Positions 44,566 to 52,596 of a DNA stretch of 64,000 nt are shown piece after piece. The stretch is from Allomuricauda sp. (GTDB taxonomy: Bacteria; Bacteroidota; Bacteroidia; Flavobacteriales; Flavobacteriaceae), in NCBI RefSeq assembly GCF_013911645.1, contig NZ_JACESV010000001.1:868001-932000 (forward strand), given 5' to 3'. How positions within the stretch are numbered: position 1 is the first letter of the stretch; each line of letters opens with the position of its first letter. The notes below the pieces were generated by a model. The model worked only from the letters and a program-made list of their open reading frames with translations. It did not search any database and was not told where the DNA came from. Made by a program: the position numbers and the translations under genes.

Positions 44566-45540
44566 ATGGAAGCCTTGACAGATCTGCTTACCCGATTGGC
44601 AGACTATATTGTCCATGTCCTTTTGGGCATCGATAATTCGGACACATTCGGCACTGCACTGCACTATTTCATCATTGCCTTTGGCACAATTTCCATATTG
44701 GTCGTCCTTGTGACCTATGTGATGGGTACGGTAACGAGCTATTTGCCCATGGAAAAAATCCGGGATTTTTTGGAAAAGCACAAAAGGTCGGGCCTTGGAA
44801 ATGTTGCTGCATCCAGTCTGGGTGCAGTGACCCCCTTTTGCTCCTGCTCTTCCATTCCATTGTTTGTGGGCATGATGCAAGCAAGGATCCCATTGGGAAT
44901 ATCGCTTTCCTTCCTTATCACCTCGCCTTTGGTGAACGAAATCGCCATTGCCATTTTCTGGGTGGGTTATGGTTGGAAAGTAACGGTAGCGTACCTGCTT
45001 TCTGGAATCGCCTTGGGGGTGATCGGTGGAATCATCCTGGAAAAAATGGGCATGGCCAAATACGTGGCAGAATGGCTCAAGGACATTGATGGCGCAGCGC
45101 GTTCAGGGGAAAAGGATACCAGAGGCCTGCTGAAACGATTTCCCGAAATTCATCTGGAAGCCATCAGGACACTAAAAAAACTCGTTCCCTATATTTTTAT
45201 AGGAATAGCGGTAGGGTCATTTATCCATGGCTATGTCCCCGAATCATTTTTTGGGGCCTATATTTCAAGATCCAACCCTCTTGCGGTCCCAATAGCCGTG
45301 TTGGTATCGATTCCCCTGTACATTGATGCAGTCGGAATCCTCCCCATATTGGATTCGCTCGTTGGCAAAGGAGTCCCATTGGGAACGGCCATCGCCTTTA
45401 TGATGGGGTCGATTGGCCTGTCCATACCCGAAGGCCTGCTGCTCAAAAAAGTGATGCAAAAGCAATTGATCATCGCTTTCTTTTCTACCATTGCCATTGG
45501 CATGATCCTTTCCGGCTATTTGTTCAATTTCCTTTTTTAA
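44566..45540 (+). CDS. UPF0718/ArsP-type permease
   Basis: A 324-residue inner-membrane permease (eight or so hydrophobic segments). The family signature is present in both halves: TPFCSCSSIPLFVGMMQARI with conserved cysteines, and SNPLAVPIAVLVSIPLYIDA. Relatives include ArsP, which exports trivalent organoarsenicals. The adjoining thioredoxin-like, DUF2703 and Cys-bearing sigma genes agree with metal(loid) efflux; the exact ion cannot be stated. Confidence 0.92.
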   Translation: MEALTDLLTRLADYIVHVLLGIDNSDTFGTALHYFIIAFGTISILVVLVTYVMGTVTSYLPMEKIRDFLEKHKRSGLGNVAASSLGAVTPFCSCSSIPLFVGMMQARIPLGISLSFLITSPLVNEIAIAIFWVGYGWKVTVAYLLSGIALGVIGGIILEKMGMAKYVAEWLKDIDGAARSGEKDTRGLLKRFPEIHLEAIRTLKKLVPYIFIGIAVGSFIHGYVPESFFGAYISRSNPLAVPIAVLVSIPLYIDAVGILPILDSLVGKGVPLGTAIAFMMGSIGLSIPEGLLLKKVMQKQLIIAFFSTIAIGMILSGYLFNFLF

Positions 45541-45552
45541 CTGCCTATACTT

Positions 45553-46092
45553 ATGAAATGTGACATCTTCAACATTTGGGAAGCCCATCGGAATGATTTA
45601 AGGAACTATGTGGGCAAACGCATTTCCAATGCGGATGATGCTGATGATATTATGCAATCGGTCCTTGTCAAGATCACGAAGTATTGTGAGACAAAAAATG
45701 ATGTAAGGCACATTAAGGCCTGGATCTATAGAATCGCACAACATACGATAATTGACTTCTACAAGAAGTCGAAACGGGTCACCAATGCCAACATGGAACA
45801 GCTGCACTTGCACGATTCCCATGATTACGATGAACAAATGTATGTCTGGCTCGATCACTTTATAGACGGCCTACCGACCGAGTACTCCGTACCCTTGCGG
45901 CTTTCGGACATAGAAGGCAGACCACAGAAAAAAATTGCCGAACATCTTGACCTGACATTGGCGGCCACCAAATCAAGGATCCAAAGGGCAAGGAAAAAGG
46001 TAAGGGCAAAATTTGATGAATGTGGTTTAGTTGAACGCTCTGAAAACCATATATGGATATATACCATAACAAAACCCTGTTGCCTATCCTAA
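45553..46092 (+). CDS. sigZ: SigZ-like ECF sigma factor with Cys tail, copy 2
   Basis: A 179-residue sigma factor, homologous to the one at 43632: DADDIMQSVLVKITKYCETK in region 2 and PLRLSDIEGRPQKKIAEHLD with AATKSRIQRARKKVRAKFDE in region 4. The C-terminus carries CGLVERSENH and ends TKPCCLS, a terminal vicinal cysteine pair. It starts 12 bp after the permease gene and so is co-transcribed with it, which gives a feedback loop if it drives the same cassette. Confidence 0.9.
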   Translation: MKCDIFNIWEAHRNDLRNYVGKRISNADDADDIMQSVLVKITKYCETKNDVRHIKAWIYRIAQHTIIDFYKKSKRVTNANMEQLHLHDSHDYDEQMYVWLDHFIDGLPTEYSVPLRLSDIEGRPQKKIAEHLDLTLAATKSRIQRARKKVRAKFDECGLVERSENHIWIYTITKPCCLS

Positions 46093-46111
46093 TTTTTAAA
46101 AAAAGTCTGCA

Positions 46112-46136
46112 TCTTTTCCGCATCTTCCAAGTCTTA
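46112..46136 (+). promoter_or_regulatory. Candidate SigZ-type promoter of the DUF2703 gene
   Basis: TCTTTT (46112-46117), a 13-bp spacer and GTCTTA (46131-46136) lie 33 bp before the DUF2703 start, in a 77-bp gap. The pattern is shared with 44261-44286. Confidence 0.25.
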
Positions 46137-46169
46137 GGGGCAAACTTTAATCATTAAAAATTCAAGACA

Positions 46170-46637
46170 ATGGAAGTACAAACAAAAAATACATTGAGGG
46201 TAGTGCTTTACCAAGTGGAAATGCCAACAACAGGCAGCAATTCCTGTTCAGCCTGTGACTCTGTTCAGGGCACGTTGATATCTGCGATTCAAGAGGTCCA
46301 AAAACTCTTTGTTCATTTGGGCTACGAAATCTTGTTCAGGTCAACAACGGTACAAACGATCGAAGAAGCTGAAAATGCCCAAATTGTTGCTTCACCTACA
46401 ATAAGGGTTGGCAATCTCGATTTTTATCCTGACCATCGGGAAGATGGCCCAGAAGCACGGGAATGGACCTGGAACGGATCCACCGTGGCCGAACCCAACA
46501 AGGAAACCTTGATGGAAGTATTGCTCAAAGGGTATTTTGAACCCAAAAAAGCACGAGGAAAATTGGAGTTGTCCCCGTACATCCTAAACCACTTAAAGGA
46601 AAGTGGGATGACAAAACCCAACTGTGGATGTGATTGA
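46170..46637 (+). CDS. DUF2703-family protein
   Basis: A 155-residue thioredoxin-like DUF2703 protein. An N-terminal NSCSACDSVQGT gives CxxC, the middle (PTIRVGNLDFYPD) resembles a cis-Pro strand, and the C-terminus ends KPNCGCD, another CxC pair. DUF2703 genes often occur in mercury/arsenic resistance clusters of Bacteroidota, which agrees with the permease and thioredoxin-like genes upstream. Cytoplasmic metal or metalloid binding or reduction is the likely role. Confidence 0.85.
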   Translation: MEVQTKNTLRVVLYQVEMPTTGSNSCSACDSVQGTLISAIQEVQKLFVHLGYEILFRSTTVQTIEEAENAQIVASPTIRVGNLDFYPDHREDGPEAREWTWNGSTVAEPNKETLMEVLLKGYFEPKKARGKLELSPYILNHLKESGMTKPNCGCD

Positions 46638-46700
46638 TAAATTGTACTCGCCACTTCCTGGCCTGACCACTCTGGCTGGGCATTCACTTAAAAAAATCAT

Positions 46701-46730
46701 AAAAGCTCATCGACAAAGATGAGCTTTTTT
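46701..46730. terminator. Bidirectional terminator
   Basis: An 11-bp perfect stem AAAAGCTCATC/GATGAGCTTTT with loop GACAAA, followed by T-runs on both strands. It separates the rightward DUF2703 gene from the leftward gamma-glutamyltransferase gene. Confidence 0.9.
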
Positions 46731-46799
46731 GCATTTTATTGCTCCACGCCTTCTTTGCAGACCAGGAAACAACTCGAAATGGCACACCTTCATCTCGGC

Positions 46800-48488
46800 T
46801 CAGAAGCCGACCGCTGTATCATCGCCACGCTTATCCGCCCCACCTTCCAATTTGCCATTCTCCAAGATGCGAATGGCATCCACTTTGCCAATGATCCGTG
46901 ACCTACCTTCATTGATGTTATATCCTTTGAATTTTAATTCTTCGATTGCCTCCGAAGGGAAACCGTCAGGTTCAAAAATCACCACATCGGGCAACCACTG
47001 GTGATGAAACCTGGGAGCGTTTACAGCATCCTGCATGCTTAGATTGAACTCATATACATTGAGAATGGTCTGTGCCACTGCCGTGATAATAGTGGAACCG
47101 CCAGGGGTTCCCACAACCATGTACAACTCCCCGTCCTTTTCAACTATAGTGGGCGTCATACTGCTCAGCATTCGCTTTTCCGGTGCAATGCTGTTGGCTT
47201 CGGTCCCAATCAAACCAAACATATTGGGCACTCCTGGTTTGGAACTGAAATCATCCATTTCATTGTTCATGAAGAAGCCCAATTCTTCAATATACAGTTT
47301 GGAACCATATCCCCCGTTCAGGGTGGTGGTTGCGGAAATAGCGTTTCCCTCGCTGTCCACAATGGAGTAATGGGTCGTTTCCATACTCTCATAAATTGCA
47401 ATATCACCTTGACCGACATCGGATGAGGGTGTGGCCCTGTCAAAAGTGAAATTGGCCATCCTTACTTGAAGATATTTGTCGTTCAACAGCATGCCATAAG
47501 GGATGTCCACAAAATCGGGGTCTCCCAAAAAATAATTTCTGTCAGCATAGGCACGTCTGGCCGCTTCCGTGAACAACTGGATGGTCTTGGTGGAATTATG
47601 TCCAAATTTTGTGACATCATAGGGTTCCATGATTTTGAATATCTGGTTGATGGTCATCCCTCCGCTGCTTGGCGGCCCCATGGATATGATGTGTAGATCC
47701 TTGTAGTCGAACACAATGGGATCTCTCCACTTGGCCTCATATTTGGCAAGGTCCTCTTCTGTGATGAAACCGCCATTTTCTTGGATGTAGGCAGCCAGTT
47801 TCTGGGCAACCTCGCCTTTGTAGAAGCCGTCCTTGCCCTTTTTCATGATGATTTCCAAGGTAGTGGCCAGTTCAGGATATTTAATGGTATCACCTTCTTT
47901 GAACGGCCCGGCAAATTTTGTACTGTCTCCATTGACCTCAATGAACCGGTCGCGGGTCCGCTCCAAGCGATTCGCCTGTTTTTTGGTTACCACTACTCCC
48001 CTTCTTGCCAGGGAAATTATGGGTTCCATAATTTCTTTCAGGGAAAGGTTTCCAAATTTTTCATGTACCGCCAAGACACCGGCCACCGTTCCCGGAACAC
48101 CGGATGCCGTTGCTCCAGAAGTACTCATGCCAGGGATGACATTGCCCAGGGAATCCAAATACATATCCTTATGTGCAGATAAAGGGGCTTTCTCCCTATA
48201 GTCGATACTGCCCACTTCGCCATTGTTCTTGCGATAAACCATAAAACCACCACCGCCAAGGTTTCCTGCAAAGGGGTAGGCCACGGCAAGGGATAGTTCT
48301 GTGGCTACCATGGCATCAAAGGCATTGCCCCCCTTTTTCATGATCTCCACCCCAATTTTGGAGGCCTCCTCCCGCGCTGAGACAACCATGGCATGATCGG
48401 CCACCAGTCCCGTAGGCTTAGGAGGTACCTTGCGGGTACAGTTTGCAAAAAGGAATAGGATGGGAAGGAGGTAAAGGAGTTTTTTCAT
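46800..48488 (-). CDS. ggt: Gamma-glutamyltransferase, lipoprotein
   Basis: A 562-residue GGT precursor (lipobox LFLFANCTRK). The autoproteolytic site and nucleophile lie in METTHYSIVDSEGNAISATT, with the Thr of TTHYS as new N-terminus of the small subunit; the glycine loop PGGSTIITAVAQ follows. The enzyme removes gamma-glutamyl groups from glutathione or gamma-glutamyl peptides in the periplasm. It closes the leftward peptide-utilisation run; the next gene encodes an M14 carboxypeptidase. Confidence 0.95.
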   Translation of the reverse strand: MKKLLYLLPILFLFANCTRKVPPKPTGLVADHAMVVSAREEASKIGVEIMKKGGNAFDAMVATELSLAVAYPFAGNLGGGGFMVYRKNNGEVGSIDYREKAPLSAHKDMYLDSLGNVIPGMSTSGATASGVPGTVAGVLAVHEKFGNLSLKEIMEPIISLARRGVVVTKKQANRLERTRDRFIEVNGDSTKFAGPFKEGDTIKYPELATTLEIIMKKGKDGFYKGEVAQKLAAYIQENGGFITEEDLAKYEAKWRDPIVFDYKDLHIISMGPPSSGGMTINQIFKIMEPYDVTKFGHNSTKTIQLFTEAARRAYADRNYFLGDPDFVDIPYGMLLNDKYLQVRMANFTFDRATPSSDVGQGDIAIYESMETTHYSIVDSEGNAISATTTLNGGYGSKLYIEELGFFMNNEMDDFSSKPGVPNMFGLIGTEANSIAPEKRMLSSMTPTIVEKDGELYMVVGTPGGSTIITAVAQTILNVYEFNLSMQDAVNAPRFHHQWLPDVVIFEPDGFPSEAIEELKFKGYNINEGRSRIIGKVDAIRILENGKLEGGADKRGDDTAVGF

Positions 48489-48604
48489 TTGGTTTTGTTT
48501 TTGAATACTATGTACTAAAAATATTGGTTGTAGGTACGGGAACGGGCGTGGCTTTCCTTTTCAGATTAATGATCCCCGACCATTTCTAAACTAAACAGGT
48601 TGGA

Positions 48605-49876
48605 CTAGTCCTTGATACGCTCCAACATGATCCGCATGAGCTCACTGGCACCCTTGTTGGCTTTTTCCTTTAAAAAATCCTTGGGTGTATTATCCCCGAC
48701 CTCAAAGACCAACGCTTCCGCTCCATGCTCCACAAAGAAATAGTTACGGGACACTGTGGTTGGGACCAATTGGTCATTGGGCTTTATATTGGGGTCATAT
48801 CCATCGATTTTCTCTTTTAGACTGTCCAACCAGGTCGATACCAGATTGGGCATGTTCCCCTTTAATTTGGGGTCCACAGTATAATAGATATCATCCCAGG
48901 TCGAATGAAAATCGATTCCGAAATAAAATTTTCCTTGGGTCTGTTTTACTTTTTCTTCCATGAACTTTTTTACAGCCCGAGTTTCCGGTTGGTTGAAGTT
49001 TGACCAGTCCCTGTTCAAATCAATTCCTCCTGTATTATGTCTCCAGAAGCCATTGTCAACCCCATCCGGGTTCATCAATGGAACCACATATATCCCAAAT
49101 TTCTTTCGAAACCTTTTGGCCAATTTTGAATTGGACGTGATGGTCTCCACAAAGGATTTCATTGCCAAGTACCCCGTCACTTCAGGGGGATGCTGTCTAG
49201 AAATGATCATGACCATTCTCTTGGAATCCGTTTTCCCTATCCAGAGCATATTGAGGTCTCTGCCCTCCCTACTTTTGCCGATGGTGCTTTTGGAAACGAA
49301 TTTACTTTGGGCCAAACTGTCCATCCATGAATTGACTATGATGGAATTTTGCAATTCTTGCCCGGCCACCCATAAGGTATCGGGTCCTACTTCCAACCGT
49401 AACCGTACCTTCTCGGGCAAAGACCCTGGTCCAAAAGCCCTTTCCCCCTTTTCAAATTCCTGATATCGTAAGGAGTCCAGTGCCGACCAATTGATACCAT
49501 CCCTGCTCAACTTGGGGTAATACCTGTGCTTTGCAGTGGCTTGATAGGTCAACATCACATCAATGGAACCCTTTGTCCTGCCCCAGACCTTGAACGCATA
49601 CCATGGGCTGATGTTGACGGGTGTATTTTCAGAGGTTATCAAGGCTGTATAGGTACTGTCACTGTTCTGGACAATACCATTCAATCTGGCACCTTCAAAT
49701 TCATTTGAAAATGTGATGCCCTGATTTGGAAATTCAAACTGACCCTTCCATTGTTTTTGAACGGGTCGTGAATCCGTGGGTACGGCATTGACTGGGGGTT
49801 GTCCTTGAAACTTTTGCTCTTGGCCATACGAAAGGGGCATCGCCATTAGGTACAGAAGTATTAAAACTTTCTTCAT
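48605..49876 (-). CDS. M14-family zinc carboxypeptidase, secreted
   Basis: A 423-residue peptidase with a signal peptide (YLMAMPLSYGQ). A beta-rich N-terminal domain (to residue about 170) precedes the M14 domain. Zinc ligands: RQHPPEVTG (HxxE) and GIDFHSTWDD (His); the catalytic Glu is likely in ALVFEVGDN near the end. It would trim C-terminal residues from peptides in the periplasm, upstream of amino-acid import by the AGCS symporter encoded 10 bp before it. Confidence 0.92.
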   Translation of the reverse strand: MKKVLILLYLMAMPLSYGQEQKFQGQPPVNAVPTDSRPVQKQWKGQFEFPNQGITFSNEFEGARLNGIVQNSDSTYTALITSENTPVNISPWYAFKVWGRTKGSIDVMLTYQATAKHRYYPKLSRDGINWSALDSLRYQEFEKGERAFGPGSLPEKVRLRLEVGPDTLWVAGQELQNSIIVNSWMDSLAQSKFVSKSTIGKSREGRDLNMLWIGKTDSKRMVMIISRQHPPEVTGYLAMKSFVETITSNSKLAKRFRKKFGIYVVPLMNPDGVDNGFWRHNTGGIDLNRDWSNFNQPETRAVKKFMEEKVKQTQGKFYFGIDFHSTWDDIYYTVDPKLKGNMPNLVSTWLDSLKEKIDGYDPNIKPNDQLVPTTVSRNYFFVEHGAEALVFEVGDNTPKDFLKEKANKGASELMRIMLERIKD

Positions 49877-49886
49877 GGTAAACTTG

Positions 49887-51257
49887 TTAAATAAATTGAT
49901 TTTTTAATGGAAGTTTCTTGAAATATGTGATTGTGGCCACGTTCACCTTAGGAGCCAACAATATTGTGGACACCATAGTGGGAATGGACATTAGGGCAAA
50001 GCTTATGTCGATGACTCCGACCACACCTGAGAGCGAGGAGACGGCACCGATAAAAACCCCCACAACATATATATAGTTGTAGGTATTTCTGTATTTGCCC
50101 CCAAAAAGGAAAACAACGCATTTTGACCCGTAATAGGAATAGGTGAACAATGAAGTCAATGCAAACACGCACACTATAAAAACCAATAGGGGGGCTCCAT
50201 AACCGGGCATGGTCTGCACAAAGGCCTCCAAGGTAATGGCTACACCATTAAGGTCTGCATGCTGCCAACTGTCCGTAACCAAAATGGCAAGAGCGGTCAG
50301 GGTACATACCACAATAGTATCTATGAACGGTCCAAGCATGGCCACCAATCCCTCCTTGATCGGTTCGGTGTTCCTCGATGCTCCATGTGCCAAGGGAGCC
50401 GTACCGATACCTGCTTCATTCGAGAATGCTGCCCTTCGGACCCCCATGATGATGATAGCACCCAAACTTCCACCTAGAACAGCTTCGCCGGTCATTGCAT
50501 CAACCAACACCTCCCTTAGGGCTGGGATGATACTGGAATAGTTCTGTATTAGAATATAACTGACCGAAAGAAAATATAAGGTTACCATAAAGGGCACCAA
50601 TTTGCTTGCTAGATTAGCTATTCTCCCAATTCCACCAAATACCACAAATCCTACCAAGACACTAATTGCAATGGCAATGAGGATCAAGAGTTGGTTTGGA
50701 TGCTGTCCCATTACTGAGGACGGGGTTACACTGATGATGACCTGGGTCAATTGATTGGCCGTAAAAATGGGCAGAGAACCAAAAATGCCCGCTATTGAAA
50801 AGAATATGGCCAATGGTTTCCAAGTTTTCCCCAGTCCTTCCATAATAACGTACATAGGCCCACCTTGGATTTCGCCTGAATCGTCCTTCCCCCGATACAT
50901 CACGGCCAATGAACATGAATAATATTTGGTGGCCATTCCAATAAGGGCACTAGCCCACATCCAAAAAAGCGCACCGGGACCACCCATGGAAATTGCAATG
51001 GCCACCCCCGATATGTTCCCCATTCCCAAGGTGGATGACAATGCAGTGGTCAAGGCCTTGAACGCACTTATTTGTCCCACATTGGATGCGGTTTCATATT
51101 TACCCCTTATCACGGCCAGGGCATGCCAGAAATGTCTGAACGGCAAAAGTTTTGAATAGATCAATAAATAAGTTCCCCCGCCTACGAGCAGAATCAACAG
51201 GGGTATACCCCAGATCCAGTCACTGATGACGGTAATCGTTTTTTCCATTAGTTCCAA
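49887..51257 (-). CDS. Alanine/glycine:cation symporter (AGCS family)
   Basis: A 456-residue inner-membrane sodium- or proton-coupled amino-acid symporter with about eleven membrane segments. Family motifs are GNISGVAIAISMGGPGALFW, GGPMYVIMEGLGK and AAFSNEAGIGTAPLAHGAS. It is placed between the carboxypeptidase and an amidohydrolase (4-bp gap upstream), so it likely imports the small amino acids that these release. Confidence 0.95.
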   Translation of the reverse strand: MELMEKTITVISDWIWGIPLLILLVGGGTYLLIYSKLLPFRHFWHALAVIRGKYETASNVGQISAFKALTTALSSTLGMGNISGVAIAISMGGPGALFWMWASALIGMATKYYSCSLAVMYRGKDDSGEIQGGPMYVIMEGLGKTWKPLAIFFSIAGIFGSLPIFTANQLTQVIISVTPSSVMGQHPNQLLILIAIAISVLVGFVVFGGIGRIANLASKLVPFMVTLYFLSVSYILIQNYSSIIPALREVLVDAMTGEAVLGGSLGAIIIMGVRRAAFSNEAGIGTAPLAHGASRNTEPIKEGLVAMLGPFIDTIVVCTLTALAILVTDSWQHADLNGVAITLEAFVQTMPGYGAPLLVFIVCVFALTSLFTYSYYGSKCVVFLFGGKYRNTYNYIYVVGVFIGAVSSLSGVVGVIDISFALMSIPTMVSTILLAPKVNVATITYFKKLPLKNQFI

Positions 51258-51261
51258 TGGC

Positions 51262-52584
51262 CTATTTTTTGTGTCCGTATTTTAGCGAATAGCGTTCGTA
51301 GTCCTTTTGCTGTGGCCCTTCCAAATCTATGTTCTTCCCTTTGATGAATGCCATCATCAAGGCATTTGTCTGGACATCCAATGCATCCCCCTTGGAAACA
51401 AAAAGACTTGCGTCCTTTCCAACCTCGATAGAGCCCAACTTGTCATCAACACCCAGGATTTTTGCCGGATTCAATGAAATCATTTTCAACGCCTCTTCCT
51501 TTTCCATCCCAAAAGCCACGGCTGTGCCGGCATAAAAAGGCAAATTCATCGAGTTTGAAAGTGACCCTACGTGGTACATGGCCACTTCAATGCCCTTGCT
51601 GTGCAACAGTTGTGGCAATCCATAAAATGCATCATACCCCATGTCGTCATGCCTGGGGAGATTATAGGTTGGGGGCACTATTACCGGCACTTCGTTCTCC
51701 TTTAAGAAATCAATGACACCAAGTGTGGCATGGGAGGCTATAAGTGACACTTCTTTGATACCAAAGGATTTTGCAAAAGTGATGCCTTCCACAATTTCCT
51801 TGGGTTCATCCGCATGAATGACCAAGACCCGTTCACCATGGAACAAATCTTTTATGGCTTCCAATTTCAGGTTGGTTTGGGCCGGTGCCGATTGTTCGTA
51901 TTGCTTTGCATCCGAGAACAACTTTTGAAGTTCGGCCGTTACAGTTTCGTAAGAATCATTGGGCCTTAGCATCCGACTATTGGTTTTCTCATCATAATAG
52001 TTGGAAAGTGAAGAAGGCCAATCTATGTGAATTGCGGCAGCCCTCTCAAAAACCGCGTCCTCCCAGTTCCAACCATCCAGGGACATGACGGATGACGTAC
52101 CTGGAATAATACCATTGGACCGATTCGATTCAATATGCAAAATACCATTGAACCGCAAAGGGGGAATAAATGTGGAGCTCATATCAAAGGCATAGACCGT
52201 TTGTAAATTCGGAAGGTATTCTCCCTCTTCCACCGTATCATTCGAGTGGGGGACGGCATTGATCTCATTGATACCGATAACAGAATTCAGAAGGATAAAG
52301 CCAGGATATACCTGTTGTCCACTTATGTCGATAATCGTATAATCCAGACCCTGTGGATCAAGATCTGATGGTTTCCCCAAAAAGGTAATGGTTCCCTTGT
52401 CAAAACCTACCGCTGTGTCCTCCAAAACCTGTCCATTGCCTGTATGAACGGTTCCCCCTACCAGTAATATGGGGGCGTCCTGCTCTTTTGCCGCCAATGG
52501 CAACATCTGTGCGGTCAGTCCCTCGGTAAGGGCTGTAAGGAGTAGGATAATAATCAATAACGAAAAATATGTGCTGTTCTTCAT
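51262..52584 (-). CDS. Amidohydrolase-fold protein with degenerate metal motif
   Basis: A 440-residue exported protein of the amidohydrolase/imidazolonepropionase-like fold (signal peptide, DISGQQVYPGFILLNSVIGI, VIHADEPKEIVEG, and the terminal LGVDDKLGSIEVGKDASLFV). At the place of the usual HxH the sequence is LLNSV, so the binuclear metal site is probably incomplete. The second half retains several family landmarks. It pairs with the 1007-residue amidohydrolase gene upstream, 12 bp away; a non-catalytic partner role is possible. Confidence 0.85.
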   Translation of the reverse strand: MKNSTYFSLLIIILLLTALTEGLTAQMLPLAAKEQDAPILLVGGTVHTGNGQVLEDTAVGFDKGTITFLGKPSDLDPQGLDYTIIDISGQQVYPGFILLNSVIGINEINAVPHSNDTVEEGEYLPNLQTVYAFDMSSTFIPPLRFNGILHIESNRSNGIIPGTSSVMSLDGWNWEDAVFERAAAIHIDWPSSLSNYYDEKTNSRMLRPNDSYETVTAELQKLFSDAKQYEQSAPAQTNLKLEAIKDLFHGERVLVIHADEPKEIVEGITFAKSFGIKEVSLIASHATLGVIDFLKENEVPVIVPPTYNLPRHDDMGYDAFYGLPQLLHSKGIEVAMYHVGSLSNSMNLPFYAGTAVAFGMEKEEALKMISLNPAKILGVDDKLGSIEVGKDASLFVSKGDALDVQTNALMMAFIKGKNIDLEGPQQKDYERYSLKYGHKK

Positions 52585-52596
52585 GGTCTTCTTTTT

